Source: Microcoleus vaginatus PCC 9802 (GTDB taxonomy: Bacteria; Cyanobacteriota; Cyanobacteriia; Cyanobacteriales; Microcoleaceae). From it: DNA of 64,000 bases. Below, piece by piece: positions 35,068-44,880 of this stretch; the stretch's first letter is position 1, and each line of letters begins with the position of its first letter. The notes under the pieces were generated by a model. It was not told the DNA's origin, searched no databases, and saw nothing but the letters and a program-made list of their open reading frames with translations. The DNA is taken from the NCBI GenBank assembly GCA_022701275.1, contig CP031740.1, forward strand, positions 197,001 through 261,000. Direction: 5' to 3'. Both the position numbers and the translations under genes were made by a program.

Positions 35068-35820
35068 ATGGAAACTCAACTAACGGCCCCAGAAAAAGTA
35101 ATCGTAGCAGAAAACGTCCACAAATGGTATGGACAATTTCACGTACTGCGCGGCGTCAGCATGACCGTAAACCGAGGCGAAGTCGTTGTCGTGATGGGGC
35201 CATCCGGTTCAGGGAAATCGACATTTATTCGCACATTCAACGCCTTAGAAGAATACCAACAAGGTAAAATTACGATCGACGGAATCGAACTTTCCCACGA
35301 CTTACGCAACATCGAGACAATTCGCCGCGAAGTAGGAATGGTGTTTCAGCAATTCAACCTGTTTCCCCACTTATCAGTCTTGGAAAATGTCATGCTAGCG
35401 CCAGTATGGGTGCGCCGCTGGCCAAAGAAAAAAGCCGAAGAAGTGGCAATGCAACTGTTAGAAAGAGTGGGGATTTTGGAACAAGCAAAAAAATATCCTG
35501 GACAGTTGTCTGGGGGACAACAGCAGCGGGTCGCTATTGCACGTTCTCTAGCCATGCAACCTAAAATCATGCTGTTTGATGAACCGACATCAGCATTAGA
35601 CCCGGAGATGGTGCGGGAAGTTTTAGATGTAATGCGAAATTTGGCTCAAACGGGAATTACAATGGTAGTGGTGACTCACGAAGTCGGGTTTGCGCGGGAA
35701 GTTGCCGATCGCATTGTATTGATGGATGGCGGCGTTTTAGTTGAAGAAGCGAAGCCGGAAGAGTTTTTTCAGAATCCGAAGGAAGAACGCACCCGCAAGT
35801 TTTTATCTCAGATATTGTAA
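35068..35820 (+). CDS. bztD: Amino-acid ABC transporter ATP-binding protein
   Basis: A 250-residue ATPase of the polar amino-acid class (GlnQ/HisP/BztD). Walker [11 protein letters not shown]-loop [17 protein letters not shown], signature [16 protein letters not shown], Walker [15 protein letters not shown] and H-loop VVTHEVGFA are all intact. The start is the ATG at 35068; a GTG at 35041 would add nine residues lacking conservation. It completes the bzt-like operon with the binding protein and two permeases. Confidence 0.93.
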   Translation: METQLTAPEKVIVAENVHKWYGQFHVLRGVSMTVNRGEVVVVMGPSGSGKSTFIRTFNALEEYQQGKITIDGIELSHDLRNIETIRREVGMVFQQFNLFPHLSVLENVMLAPVWVRRWPKKKAEEVAMQLLERVGILEQAKKYPGQLSGGQQQRVAIARSLAMQPKIMLFDEPTSALDPEMVREVLDVMRNLAQTGITMVVVTHEVGFAREVADRIVLMDGGVLVEEAKPEEFFQNPKEERTRKFLSQIL

Positions 35821-35936
35821 CGGATTTTCAAGTTTAATAGGTGGGTTGGGCGACGGTAGCAGCCGTCAAAATAGACATAATTAAGGTAAAATAAAAGAGT
35901 GTACAATCAGTCTCTATTTTGCTGAGATAGCTTGCA

Positions 35937-37988
35937 ATGCCATCCACAAAAACTCTGCCGTTAGTTAAAGACTCGGAACGCCTAGAAAGTCGCCTCAAAG
36001 AAATCCCGGCGGTTCCTGGTGTATATTTAATGCGCGATGAGAGCGATCGCATCCTTTACATCGGCAAATCAAAAAAACTCCGAAACCGCGTCCGTTCCTA
36101 CTTCCGGGAAAGCCAAAATCTTAGTCCCCGCATCGCGATGATGGTGCAGCAAGTGCGCGAAATTGAATTCATCGCCACCGACACAGAAGCGGAAGCTTTA
36201 GCGTTAGAAGCAAACCTCGTAAAACAGCACCAACCTTACTTTAATGTCCTCCTCAAAGATGATAAAAAATATCCTTATTTGTGCATAACTTGGTCGGAGG
36301 AATACCCGCGCATTTTTATCACCCGCAAGCGCCGCGCAGGTAGTGCAAAAGACCGCTATTACGGCCCTTACGTCGATACAGGAGCGCTGCGGAGTACGCT
36401 ACATTTAATTAAGCGAATTTTCCCGCTGCGGCAGCGCCCTCAACCGCTGTTTAAAGACCGTCCCTGTTTGAACTACGACATCGGCCGCTGCGTTGGCGTT
36501 TGTCAAGGGTTAACTTCGCCGGAAGAATATCGAAAAATCATCCAAAAAGTAGCGATGATTTTCCAGGGGAGAACTGAGGAATTGCTCGATATTTTGCAGC
36601 CCCAAATGGAAGAGGCAGCCGAAGATTTAAACTTTGAAACGGCGGCGCGCCTTCGCGATCAAATTAAGGGTTTGCAGTCTTTGAGTGCGGGTCAAAAAGT
36701 ATCTTTGCCAAACGATACGGTTTCTAGAGATGCGATCGCACTTGCGGCAGACACCCAGCACGCTTGCGTCCAATTGTTCCAAATTCGCGCCGGTCAACTG
36801 GTCGCAAGGTTGGGATTTATGGCGGAAATACCCTCCCAACTCCCCCTTGAAAAAGGGGGGCAAGAGTTATCTCAATCTATTGTAAAAGATGGGCAAGAGT
36901 TATCTCAACTTTCTCTTTCCTCCCCCCCTTCCCAAGGGGGGGAACGAGGGGGGGTAGAGGCCGGAGCGATTTTACAGCGGGTGTTGGAAGAACACTATCA
37001 AAATGTCGAATCTGTAGAAATTCCCAGCGAAATTTCAGTGCAGTACGAATTGCCAGAAGCGGAAATATTAGCAGATTGGTTGAGCAACCGTAAGGGGCGA
37101 AAAGTTACAATTTTGACGCCGCAACGGCAAACTAAGGCTGAGTTGATTGAGATGGTGGAACGCAACGCTGAGTATGAATTGGCGAGAATGCAAAGATTGA
37201 GCGATCGCAATTCTCAAGCAATGGAAGATTTAGCAGAAATTCTCGATTTGCCAGAAGTTCCTCGCCGCATTGAAGGTTACGATATTTCTCATATTCAAGG
37301 TTCAGACGCCGTAGCTTCCCGCGTCGTATTTATTGACGGTTTGCCCGCCAATCAACACTACCGCCATTACAAAATTAAAAATCCTGAAATTAAATCGGGT
37401 CATTCTGATGATTTTGCTAGTTTAGCAGAAGTTATCGGTCGCCGATTCCGAGGATTGAAGGAAGAGGGAAGAGGGAAGAGGGAAGATGGGTTTAGCGATT
37501 TAGAAGAACCGGAAGAAATCAGCAATTTATCCTCGGTTTCTCATACTATTTCCGACAAACCAGACTTAATTATGATAGATGGTGGCAAAGGTCAACTCTC
37601 AGCAGTTGTGGCTGTTTTGCGGGAGATGAATTTGCTAGAAGAGTTGCGCGTTGTCAGTTTGGCAAAGCAGCGAGAGGAGATATTTTTGCCGGGGGAATCT
37701 TTGCCGCTGCAAACTAATTCTGAGCAACCGGGCGTACAATTATTGCGCCGGGTGCGGGATGAGGCGCACAGATTTGCTGTGAGTTTTCACCGCGATCAAA
37801 GAAGCGAGAGAATGAAGCGATCGCGCCTTGATGAAATTCCCGGATTGGGACACCACCGACAAAAACAATTGTTGGCACATTTTCGGTCGATCGACTACCT
37901 CCGTTTAGCGACTCCCGAACAGTTGGCAGAAGTTTCTGGGATTGGCCCGCGTCTGGCGCAGCAAATTTACGATTATTTCCACCCGTAA
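35937..37988 (+). CDS. uvrC: Excinuclease ABC subunit UvrC with two in-frame repeat insertions
   Basis: A 683-residue incision nuclease of nucleotide-excision repair. The N-terminal GIY-YIG domain is at residues 20-100 ([20 protein letters not shown]), UvrB-binding UVR motif at about 220 ([20 protein letters not shown]), the RNase H-like nuclease follows ([31 protein letters not shown]) and HhH motifs end the protein ([32 protein letters not shown]). Residues 299-341 and 506-535 are insertions encoded by repeat DNA (a G-run palindrome and a GGAAGAG array). They keep frame and fall in linker regions, so the enzyme is probably active. Confidence 0.95.
   Translation: MPSTKTLPLVKDSERLESRLKEIPAVPGVYLMRDESDRILYIGKSKKLRNRVRSYFRESQNLSPRIAMMVQQVREIEFIATDTEAEALALEANLVKQHQPYFNVLLKDDKKYPYLCITWSEEYPRIFITRKRRAGSAKDRYYGPYVDTGALRSTLHLIKRIFPLRQRPQPLFKDRPCLNYDIGRCVGVCQGLTSPEEYRKIIQKVAMIFQGRTEELLDILQPQMEEAAEDLNFETAARLRDQIKGLQSLSAGQKVSLPNDTVSRDAIALAADTQHACVQLFQIRAGQLVARLGFMAEIPSQLPLEKGGQELSQSIVKDGQELSQLSLSSPPSQGGERGGVEAGAILQRVLEEHYQNVESVEIPSEISVQYELPEAEILADWLSNRKGRKVTILTPQRQTKAELIEMVERNAEYELARMQRLSDRNSQAMEDLAEILDLPEVPRRIEGYDISHIQGSDAVASRVVFIDGLPANQHYRHYKIKNPEIKSGHSDDFASLAEVIGRRFRGLKEEGRGKREDGFSDLEEPEEISNLSSVSHTISDKPDLIMIDGGKGQLSAVVAVLREMNLLEELRVVSLAKQREEIFLPGESLPLQTNSEQPGVQLLRRVRDEAHRFAVSFHRDQRSERMKRSRLDEIPGLGHHRQKQLLAHFRSIDYLRLATPEQLAEVSGIGPRLAQQIYDYFHP
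36831..36958. repeat. G/C-run palindromic repeat inserted in uvrC
   Basis: The segment starts with CCCTCCCAACTCCCCCTTG, contains AAAAAGGGGGG and a duplicated GGGCAAGAGTTATCTCAA (near 36858 and 36891), and ends with CCCCCCCTTCCCAAGGGGGGG and GAGGGGGG. It is open in the uvrC frame. A related G-run copy lies at 43439-43487. Confidence 0.75.
37461..37490. repeat. GGAAGAG microsatellite inside uvrC
   Basis: Three to four GGAAGAG units encode part of a 30-residue insertion ([10 protein letters not shown]) before the [10 protein letters not shown] motif of uvrC. The same heptamer class is intergenic at 18383-18431 and 41711-41737. Confidence 0.75.
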
Positions 37989-38098
37989 AGTCTTACGCAG
38001 CATGGGAGACGGGGATTTTTGGGGCGAGGGGGCGATCGGGCCGCAAGTCCCTATTCCGCCACTGTGAGGGAGGTCTTCAAAATTTTTGCACAGGCCTA

Positions 38099-38127
38099 TT
38101 GCAATTCCCAGAGGCTTGTGGTATGTT
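38099..38127 (+). promoter_or_regulatory. Promoter of tRNA-Gly
   Basis: TTGCAA (38099-38104) and TATGTT (38122-38127) are spaced by 17 bases, a good housekeeping promoter. The expected start near 38134 is six bases before the tRNA. Confidence 0.65.
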
Positions 38128-38139
38128 TAGTTTCTGTGC

Positions 38140-38210
38140 GCGGGCATAGTTTAGTGGTAAAACTTTAGCCTTCCAAGCTAACTATGCGGGTTCGATTCCC
38201 GCTGCCCGCT
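38140..38210 (+). tRNA. tRNA-Gly(TCC)
   Basis: A 71-nt tRNA. The acceptor stem GCGGGCA (38140-38146) pairs with TGCCCGC (38203-38209), with discriminator T. The D-arm contains TTTAGTGGTAAAA, the anticodon stem-loop reads TTAGC-CTTCCAA-GCTAA with anticodon TCC, and the T-arm is GCGGGTTCGATTCCCGC. No CCA is encoded. A strong terminator follows at once. Confidence 0.97.
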
Positions 38211-38219
38211 TACTTCTAT

Positions 38220-38263
38220 AAAAAACCTCAAACCCACGAGAAATCAACGGTTTGAGGTTTTTT
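38220..38263 (+). terminator. Strong rho-independent terminator after tRNA-Gly
   Basis: AAAAAACCTCAAACC (38220-38234) pairs perfectly over 15 bases with GGTTTGAGGTTTTTT (38249-38263), ending in a T-run. Confidence 0.9.
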
Positions 38264-38306
38264 ATTGCTAATTTTCTGGGTTGTCAAGGGGTCGGATTGA
38301 CTAGAA

Positions 38307-38359
38307 ATTGGATACAAATTGGATACAATTAGCCTCGTTTGAATACAAATTGAATACAA
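38307..38359. repeat. Four iteron-like 11-bp repeats ATTGRATACAA
   Basis: Copies at 38307-38317 and 38318-38328 (ATTGGATACAA twice), then, after 9 bases, 38338-38348 (TTTGAATACAA) and 38349-38359 (ATTGAATACAA). The two pairs are regularly arranged. They lie 97 bases downstream of the tRNA, where integrated elements often insert. Binding sites of a recombinase or replication protein are possible. Confidence 0.75.
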
Positions 38360-38366
38360 TCCATGC

Positions 38367-38517
38367 CTACACTAGGTTTGAGCCGTTCTCTTCTGCTAGC
38401 AGCCCCAGAATAGCGTCGATATCAGCCAAGTCCGCCCTCGACTTTTTGGGCCGCGCTTTCAACTGGTTAAGCAGGTCGGCAGACTCTGGAATACGGGCGC
38501 TTGCTGAATGAGGCTTT
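38367..38517 (-). pseudogene. Decayed gene remnant near tRNA-Gly
   Basis: On the minus strand an open frame without a start codon reads ARIPESADLLNQLKARPKKS then RADLADIDAILGLLAEENG and stops at 38367-38369. The residue pattern looks like a real helical C-terminus, not random frame. I do not recognise the family. It ends beside the iteron-like repeats and may be the tail of a lost integrase- or plasmid-type gene; that is inference. Confidence 0.4.
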
Positions 38518-38744
38518 GGAAATTGGGATGAGCGTACACAAAGAGGTAAGAAAGTTGCAAAATGGAAAGTGAAGTTGAGTTGCAGGTTTGTAGTAAGGAC
38601 TTTAGTCTTTAAATCTAAGCTTTTAAGGCAGATGCAAGTGTCGCAGGGGTATGATGCGTCAGAGATCGATGGTTTCGATTTTAATAGGTTTGGACGATCT
38701 GACGCACCCTACGCATCTACCAACTTTTTTATCAACTTAAAGTT
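38518..38744. other. Gap with a TTTGTAGTAAGGAC repeat copy
   Basis: A copy of the TTTGTAGTAAGGAC repeat is at 38586-38614. A GATGCGTCAGA near 38656 and a CTGACGCACCCTACGC near 38700-38714 form an imperfect inverted pair. No gene is visible here. Confidence 0.5.
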
Positions 38745-41372
38745 TTAATCATCAAAAATATCCAACTGTTCGCCCTCCGACTCTTTTCTACCATTTTTTT
38801 TAACACCTTTCCGCAGCCCGATCGCAATTTTGCTATGTTTCTCAATCTGCTTCATCACCTGTCTCGCCCTGTCAATCACCGACGGTGGCAAACCGGCCAA
38901 TCTGCCCGCTTCAATTCCGTAAGATTTGTCAGCACCTCCCGGCTGAACTTGGTGCAAGAATACGATTTGATCCGGTAATTCTTTCACTGTCACCTGATAA
39001 TTGGCGACATTATCCAAAATAGAAGCTAACTCATTTAACTCGTGATAGTGAGTCGCAAAAATTGTCCGCGCCCGAATCTCAGTTGCTAAATATTCTGCTA
39101 CAGACCAAGCAATCGAAAGTCCGTCAAACGTCGCCGTTCCCCTGCCAATTTCATCTAACAAAACCAATGATTGCGGCGTCGCGTGATTGAGAATATTTGC
39201 AGTTTCGTTCATTTCTACCATAAAGGTAGATTGACCAGTTGCCAAATCATCTACTGCGCCGACGCGGGTAAAAATGCGATCGCAAATTCCCAAACTCGCA
39301 GCTTTCGCCGGCACATAACTGCCCATCTGCGCCATTAACTGGATCAAACCCACCTGCCGCAAGTAGCAGCTTTTCCCGCTAGCATTCGGCCCGGTTAAAA
39401 TAATTAAATCTGGGCGGTTTAGCGATTCTTCCCGACCCAAAAAAGCAGAATTAGGTACAAAAAATCCCGGCGGCAAAGACTTTTCCACGACAGGATGACA
39501 ACCTTCAATAATTTTAATTTCCCGACTTTCTGTCATAGTCGGGCGGCAGTAATTCTGGTAAACTGCTACTTCTGCCAAACCGCACAAAACATCGGCCGCC
39601 GCCACCGCGCGGGAAACGTTGCGAATAATTTCGGCGTGTTCTCCTACCTCCGATCGCACTTGAGCAAAAATATCGTATTCCAATTGATTTAAATCTTCCC
39701 GCGCTGTCAGAATTCGCACTTCCCTTTCTTTTAATTCTTCAGTGCTGTAGCGTTCTTCATTGGTGAGAGTTTGCTTGCGGATGTAGTCGTTCGGCACTTG
39801 GTCTACTTTCGATTTGCTAATGCTGATGTAATAGCCGAAAGCTTTATTGTAGGCTACTTTTAAATTAGAAATTCCGGTGCGCTTTCTTTCATTTTCCGCC
39901 AAGTTAGTAATCCATACCAAGTCGGCTGATGCAGTTTCCCGCATTTCATCTAGCATGGGATTGATTCCCGGTCGAATCAAACCTCCTTCTTTTAAATGAA
40001 TCGGCGGTTCATCAACTAAATGAGCGTGAATTTTAGTTGCTAACTCTTCTAAAATGGGCGGTACATTTTGCAGCGCTTTCAAATAGGGCGAGATCCCTTG
40101 GGCTGCGATCGAGGCTAATGCCGGCAGTTTTCCCAGAGAATCAGCTAAAGCGACCAAATCCCGCGCGCTAGCTGTTCCCGAACCGGCGCGGCCGGTCAGT
40201 CTTTCGATGTCGTAAATTTGGCGCAGCAACTGCTGCAAATCTTGGCGCAGGGCGTTATTTTCTACTAATTCTTGAATCGTGTCGTGTCGGGCGCCAATGC
40301 CTTTAATGCTGAGCAAAGGTTGCAGCACCCAGCGGCGCAAAGCGCGGCCTCCCATTGCGGTGCTGGTTTTGTCTATAGCCCACAGCAGCGAACCGTGAAA
40401 AACCCCATCTCTCACTGTTTGAGTAATTTCGAGATTGCGGCGGGTTTGGTAGTCGAGTATGAGAAAATCGGTGAGAGTGTAAGTGTGCAATCTTTGCAAA
40501 GAAACTGCTTTTTCTTTTTGAGTTTCTTCGAGATATTGCAGCAAACCGCCGGCGGCGCGCACTGCAAGGGAAAGGTGCGCGCATCCCATGCCTTCGAGCG
40601 ATCGCACTTTGAACTTTTGCAGGATTCTCTGTTTTGCTTCGGACAAACTAAACGGAATTTGCGATCGCAAAGAATAGCAAAACGAATTCGGCAAACACTC
40701 TGGTAAATGCTCGGATTTCTCTCCGGGTCTCAACATAGTCACCAAATCCGGCGCATTAGTCGGTACCAAGACTTCCGAAGGCTGCAAGCGCAGCAATTCT
40801 AGGGTTAATTGTTCTAAACTGTCTGCTTGGGTAGTGACGAATTCTCCCGTAGAAATATCTGTATAAGCTAATCCCCAATGTTCCCCAGCAATGACGACTG
40901 CTGCTAAAAAATTATTTTGTCTGGGTTTGAGCATTCCGTCATCAGTCAAAGTTCCGGGAGTGAGAATGCGGGTAATTTCTCGCTTGACTTGGCGACCTTC
41001 TTTAGCAGCAATCGAGGCATCTTCCACTTGGTCGCAAACTACCACAGCATAGCCTTTTTCTACTAACATTGACGTGTAGCGATCGAGGGCGTGGTGTGGC
41101 ACTCCTGTCATCGGCACTCTGCCGATTTCTTTGCCGCTTTCTTTACTCGTACAAACAAGTTCTAATTCCCGCGAAATCGTAACTGCATCTTGGAAAAAAC
41201 ACTCAAAGAAATCTCCGACTCGAAACAATAAAAGTGCGTGGGGATACTGTTCTTTCACTTCCACATACCGCTGCATCATCGGCGTTAGCTTGGTGAATTC
41301 TAGTAGGCGGTGGTCGGCATTGCGGATGTTGGCTTGATTGGGGTCTGTTGGGGTAGATGCAGTGTAAGGCAT
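38745..41372 (-). CDS. mutS: DNA mismatch repair protein MutS
   Basis: An 875-residue mismatch recognition ATPase. The mismatch-binding N-terminus has [13 protein letters not shown] (Phe-x-Glu motif), the core has levers and clamp ([20 protein letters not shown]), and the C-terminal ATPase contains [16 protein letters not shown] (Walker A), [20 protein letters not shown] (Walker B) and [11 protein letters not shown]. Length is typical of MutS1. The frame extends to 41405, but the ATG at 41372 fits the normal start. The protein end QLDIFDD is at 38745. It lies convergent with uvrC and tRNA-Gly. Confidence 0.96.
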   Translation of the reverse strand: MPYTASTPTDPNQANIRNADHRLLEFTKLTPMMQRYVEVKEQYPHALLLFRVGDFFECFFQDAVTISRELELVCTSKESGKEIGRVPMTGVPHHALDRYTSMLVEKGYAVVVCDQVEDASIAAKEGRQVKREITRILTPGTLTDDGMLKPRQNNFLAAVVIAGEHWGLAYTDISTGEFVTTQADSLEQLTLELLRLQPSEVLVPTNAPDLVTMLRPGEKSEHLPECLPNSFCYSLRSQIPFSLSEAKQRILQKFKVRSLEGMGCAHLSLAVRAAGGLLQYLEETQKEKAVSLQRLHTYTLTDFLILDYQTRRNLEITQTVRDGVFHGSLLWAIDKTSTAMGGRALRRWVLQPLLSIKGIGARHDTIQELVENNALRQDLQQLLRQIYDIERLTGRAGSGTASARDLVALADSLGKLPALASIAAQGISPYLKALQNVPPILEELATKIHAHLVDEPPIHLKEGGLIRPGINPMLDEMRETASADLVWITNLAENERKRTGISNLKVAYNKAFGYYISISKSKVDQVPNDYIRKQTLTNEERYSTEELKEREVRILTAREDLNQLEYDIFAQVRSEVGEHAEIIRNVSRAVAAADVLCGLAEVAVYQNYCRPTMTESREIKIIEGCHPVVEKSLPPGFFVPNSAFLGREESLNRPDLIILTGPNASGKSCYLRQVGLIQLMAQMGSYVPAKAASLGICDRIFTRVGAVDDLATGQSTFMVEMNETANILNHATPQSLVLLDEIGRGTATFDGLSIAWSVAEYLATEIRARTIFATHYHELNELASILDNVANYQVTVKELPDQIVFLHQVQPGGADKSYGIEAGRLAGLPPSVIDRARQVMKQIEKHSKIAIGLRKGVKKNGRKESEGEQLDIFDD

Positions 41373-42027
41373 AAAAGGCGATCGATAAATTTTAATCTTT
41401 AACAACTTTAGCGCAAGCTCGGCTTTTAGCTCTAACTAATATACAATATTTGACGATTAATCCTCCTTAAGCAGGGTGCGTGATTCTCAATATTGGGAAA
41501 GAGTGTTGAGCTATACAAAAGTCACGCACCCTACTTAATAATCGATAAACCCGCTTTTAGTTGAGAATTTTTAGGTCGCTACTTATCTCATGTGAGGTAT
41601 TAGAACCGCTGTAGTGAGGTTAAGGGCGAAATTTTTATCACTTGTGAGAGGGGAGCGCTCGGCGATCGACAAAAACAATCTCATCCATCTCGCTGTTAGC
41701 TGTTATGGCAGAAGGAAGAAGGAAGAAGGAAGAAGCAAGGATTTCAGCAATTAAGAGCGTCCTAACCGTCGGGCGTGGTTGCTATAAATGTTGGTGGTTA
41801 ACAGAACAATGGGAAATCTCCCGCACTTTAGTTGGAGGATAAACTTTACATTTTTGTTATTGAAAACAGCCGGAAGATAGATTTATAAATTATACCTCGG
41901 ATAGAGAGAGAATATATTTTATATGCTTAAAATTAAAACATCCAAGCAGATAATTTATCGGCGTAGTAAATTTAAGATTTAGAATCAAAAATCTGCTAGC
42001 TAGTAGTTAACTAGAGGAAAAAAAATA
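41373..42027. other. Gap with an inverted-repeat element and microsatellite
   Basis: About 650 bases without a gene. It holds the inverted element at 41467-41538, a GGAAGAA microsatellite at 41711-41737, and an AT-rich stretch leading to the dehydrogenase start. Confidence 0.6.
41467..41538. repeat. 72-bp GTGCGTGA inverted element
   Basis: TTAAGCAGGGTGCGTGA (41467-41483) pairs at 16 of 17 positions with TCACGCACCCTACTTAA (41522-41538). The 38-base centre is AT-rich. It resembles a small non-autonomous palindromic element. Confidence 0.75.
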
Positions 42028-43194
42028 ATGAAAGCTCTTTGCTGGCACGGAGCAAATGATGTGCGAGTTGATAATGTACCAGACCCAACAATTATCAACC
42101 CGCGCGATGCGATAGTTAAAATAACGTCTACAGCAATCTGTGGCTCGGATTTGCACCTCTACAATGGCTTCATCCCGACAATGCAATCGGGTGACATCAT
42201 GGGGCACGAATTCATGGGGGAAGTAGTCGAACTCGGCAGCGAAGTCAAGAACTTAAAAAAGGGCGATCGCATCGTCATTCCTTTTACTATTTCTTGTGGC
42301 AGTTGCTTTTTTTGCAACCGCGATTTGTGGTCGCTGTGCGACAACTCCAACCCCAATGCAGGATTGGCTGAAAAACTCTACGGTCATTCGCCGGCAGGAC
42401 TGTTTGGCTTCTCGCATTTAACGGGCGGCTATGCAGGAGGTCAAGCAGAATACGCGCGGGTTCCCTTTGCAGATGTCGGCCCTTTAAAAATTCCCGACGG
42501 ACTTTCGGACGAACAAGTATTGTTCCTCACCGATATCTTTCCTACCGGTTACATGGCGGCCGAAAACTGCAACATTCAGCCGGGGGATACTGTAGCTGTT
42601 TGGGGATGCGGGCCGGTCGGACAATTTGCGATCAGAAGCGCGTTTATGCTGGGGGCCGATCGAGTAATTGCGATCGACCGCGTACCGGAACGCTTGCAAA
42701 TGGCGGCCGCGGCCAACGCTGAAATCATCAACTACGAAGAAATGGACGCGGGGGAAGCCGTCACTGAAATGACGGGGGGACGCGGGCCCGACTCTTGCAT
42801 CGACGCTGTGGGAATGGAAGCCCACGGCACCGGCCTCGACGCTTTGTACGACAAAGCCAAGCAAGCCGTGCGCTTGGAGACCGATCGACCCACCGCCCTG
42901 CGACAAGTGATCGTAGCTTGCCGCAAAGGTGGCACAGTCTCAATTCCCGGCGTTTACGGCGGCTTCGTAGACAAAGTGCCCTTAGGTGCAGCTTTCAACA
43001 AAGGCTTGACCCTGAAAATGGGACAGACGCACGTTCACCGCTATTTGCGGCCTTTGCTCGATCGCGTTCAAAAAGGCGAAATTGACCCGTCATTCGTAAT
43101 TACGCACCGAATGAAGTTGGATGAAGCGCCCCACGCCTACGAGATTTTCCTCAACAAAAAAGACAACTGTATCAAAGTTGTCCTCAAACCCTAA
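42028..43194 (+). CDS. Zinc-dependent alcohol dehydrogenase
   Basis: A 388-residue medium-chain dehydrogenase, likely oxidising an alcohol or formaldehyde adduct with NAD. Catalytic zinc ligands are in CGSDLHLY and [12 protein letters not shown]; a structural zinc cluster is in [17 protein letters not shown]. The Rossmann motif is [15 protein letters not shown]. An insertion with [20 protein letters not shown] is typical of the glutathione-independent formaldehyde-dehydrogenase-like group. The next gene follows 27 bases later with a strong ribosome site, so the two are probably co-transcribed. Substrate unknown. Confidence 0.9.
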   Translation: MKALCWHGANDVRVDNVPDPTIINPRDAIVKITSTAICGSDLHLYNGFIPTMQSGDIMGHEFMGEVVELGSEVKNLKKGDRIVIPFTISCGSCFFCNRDLWSLCDNSNPNAGLAEKLYGHSPAGLFGFSHLTGGYAGGQAEYARVPFADVGPLKIPDGLSDEQVLFLTDIFPTGYMAAENCNIQPGDTVAVWGCGPVGQFAIRSAFMLGADRVIAIDRVPERLQMAAAANAEIINYEEMDAGEAVTEMTGGRGPDSCIDAVGMEAHGTGLDALYDKAKQAVRLETDRPTALRQVIVACRKGGTVSIPGVYGGFVDKVPLGAAFNKGLTLKMGQTHVHRYLRPLLDRVQKGEIDPSFVITHRMKLDEAPHAYEIFLNKKDNCIKVVLKP

Positions 43195-43221
43195 TTCGCA
43201 TTCAATTGACAAGGAGAAACT

Positions 43222-43431
43222 ATGCTTTTACAAGAAAAAGAATCAGGCGACTTGATAGAAATCCTTGATGTAGAGGCTTTACTCAGCCCTGCAAAAAATG
43301 AAGTGCCGGGAAAAAATCAAGCTGGTCAAGAAGAGCAAGAGACAGCAACTTTTCCCAAGAGTAATTTAGTGTTTCCTTCCGGTGAAGCTCTACCGCGCTG
43401 TTGGACTGAGGAAAATTATCAAACTCATTGA
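43222..43431 (+). CDS. Small conserved protein downstream of the dehydrogenase
   Basis: A 69-residue soluble protein starting MLLQEKESGDLIEILDVEAL, with a charged middle (Gln/Glu-rich) and a C-terminal VFPSGEALPRCW. AAGGAGA lies 5 bases before the ATG, supporting translation. I recall similar small proteins in Nostoc- and Microcoleus-like genomes, sometimes labelled acetyltransferase without basis, but no domain is visible. It is probably co-transcribed with the dehydrogenase. Confidence 0.65.
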   Translation: MLLQEKESGDLIEILDVEALLSPAKNEVPGKNQAGQEEQETATFPKSNLVFPSGEALPRCWTEENYQTH

Positions 43432-43438
43432 TTCAACT

Positions 43439-43487
43439 GATTCTCCCCATCCCGCTTAACAAGGGGGGGACTCGAAGCTAGGGGGAT
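43439..43487. repeat. G-run palindromic repeat copy
   Basis: The stretch starts TTCTCCCCATCCCGC and continues TTAACAAGGGGGGGA and TAGGGGGATGG. It resembles the G/C-run repeat found inside uvrC at 36831-36958. Confidence 0.55.
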
Positions 43488-43542
43488 GGACACAGCACAT
43501 AAGTGTCCGCTAAACCCGAAAAACCGCTCTCCGATATGGGTT

Positions 43543-43567
43543 AAAACCCCTGCAGGAGAGGGGTTTT
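43543..43567. terminator. AAAACCCC hairpin
   Basis: AAAACCCC (43543-43550) pairs with GGGGTTTT (43560-43567), with a 9-base loop. It could end the dehydrogenase transcript. Confidence 0.5.
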
Positions 43568-43587
43568 GACTTGTTTTTGGACAGAGG

Positions 43588-43616
43588 ACACGGCGCCGTG
43601 TTTCGATAAATATAAT
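43588..43616 (+). promoter_or_regulatory. Palindromic operator and -10 box before manganese catalase
   Basis: ACACGGCGCCGTGT (43588-43601) is a perfect 14-bp palindrome. A perfect TATAAT lies at 43611-43616, so the palindrome covers the position where the -35 box would be (43588-43593), which has no consensus. This would fit a regulated promoter with the catalase start 180 bases downstream. The regulator is unknown. Confidence 0.45.
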
Positions 43617-43797
43617 GTACGATCGACCAAATTTAATATGGTCTTTAGTTCGCGGGCGCGAGAAACCGCATTAAACCAAAGTGATAGAAATAACCGGATT
43701 TGATTTAATTTCTTTATGACTAAAAGCTGATTCCCTGCCTCACTAGCAGCGTTACAAATAAGGAAAGTCAATCAAAAACCTCTGGTAGGAATTCTCC

Positions 43798-44652
43798 ATG
43801 TTTTACCATAAGAAGCCACTACAGTATTACAAAAGACCAGAAAAGCCAGATGCCGTTTACGCCAAGCAAATACAAGAACTAATTGGCGGTACATTTGGCG
43901 AAATGACCGTGATGATGCAGTACCTATTTCAAGGTTGGAACTGCCGAGGTCCAGCGAAATATCGAGATATGTTGCTTGATGTCGGTACAGAAGAAATCGG
44001 GCATATCGAGATGTTAGCAACTATGATTGCTCACTTGTTAGATAAAGCTCCTGTATCTATGCAAGAAGAAGGTTTCAAAGATGCTGTGGTGGGTGCTGTG
44101 ATGGGTGGAAGCAGCCCGCGAGATACGATCATCGGCAGCATGAATCCGCAGCACGCAATTGTATCGGGTTTGGGCGCACTTCCTAGCGACAGCGTAGGGT
44201 ATCCCTGGAACGGCCGTTATATCGTTGCTAGCGGCAATCTTTTAGCAGATTTTCGCTCGAATTTGCACGCCGAATCGCAAGGAAGATTGCAGGCTGTGCG
44301 GCTGTATGAAATGTCAGACGATGCGGGCGTGAAAGACACCCTGAGTTTTATGATCGCCCGCGACACGATGCACCAAAATTTGTGGCTGGCGGCGATCGAA
44401 GATTTAGAAAGTTCGGGAATGGAAACAACCCCCGTTCCGAGTTCCTTCCCGCAAGAGTTGGAAAAGTCAGAATTTGCTTATCAGTTTTGGAATCATTCTG
44501 AAGGTACCGAAAGTAGCGAGGGACGTTGGGCGAAAGGCAAATCAATGGACGGCAAAGGCGAGTTTGAATATGTAGCCAATCCCCAACCGTTAGGGCCAGA
44601 ACCAGTACCGCCGCCGCCCGAACCAAAATTGCACGGCACCGGCATGAAATAG
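43798..44652 (+). CDS. Manganese (non-haem) catalase
   Basis: A 284-residue di-manganese catalase that breaks down hydrogen peroxide. The ferritin-like four-helix core supplies ligands: E36-type in GGTFGEMTVMMQYLFQGWN, EEIGHIEM near residue 66-73 and HAESQGRLQAVRLYEM plus ARDTMHQNLWL further on. The C-terminus is a proline-rich tail (PEPVPPPPEP). Length is typical. It is well separated from the dehydrogenase by repeats, and its own promoter region has a palindrome. Confidence 0.95.
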   Translation: MFYHKKPLQYYKRPEKPDAVYAKQIQELIGGTFGEMTVMMQYLFQGWNCRGPAKYRDMLLDVGTEEIGHIEMLATMIAHLLDKAPVSMQEEGFKDAVVGAVMGGSSPRDTIIGSMNPQHAIVSGLGALPSDSVGYPWNGRYIVASGNLLADFRSNLHAESQGRLQAVRLYEMSDDAGVKDTLSFMIARDTMHQNLWLAAIEDLESSGMETTPVPSSFPQELEKSEFAYQFWNHSEGTESSEGRWAKGKSMDGKGEFEYVANPQPLGPEPVPPPPEPKLHGTGMK

Positions 44653-44696
44653 GCAATCAAAAAGTTAATAGTAAGCTTGCCAGTCCCCGATTGACT

Positions 44697-44841
44697 AATT
44701 AACTAATTAAGGACTAAAGTGCTTACTCATAACCTAACAAAAACTAAAGTTCTTACTACTAACCAAAGGTTAGTGGTAAGAACTTTACTCGCTAATTTGC
44801 TTATTAATTAGTTAAGGACTTCAGTCCTTACTACAAACCAG
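44697..44841. repeat. Composite inverted-repeat element
   Basis: AAAGTTCTTACTACTAACC (44746-44764) pairs at 18 of 19 positions with 44768-44786 around an AAA loop. Flanking ends TTAATTAGTTAAGGACT and AAGGACT-TC-AGTCCTT (44814 onward) belong to the TTTGTAGTAAGGAC family. It fills the gap before the HAD gene. Confidence 0.75.
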
Positions 44842-44880
44842 GTTTTGACAAGAAGTCTAATAACTAACCACAAATAAGTT

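Noticed and set aside
38140-38210. Intact integrated element at tRNA-Gly
   Set aside because: No second copy of the tRNA 3' end and no integrase gene in the window; only a small remnant remains.
43541-43771. 76-codon minus-strand frame before manganese catalase
   Set aside because: Runs through the palindrome and promoter region; looks like non-coding DNA.
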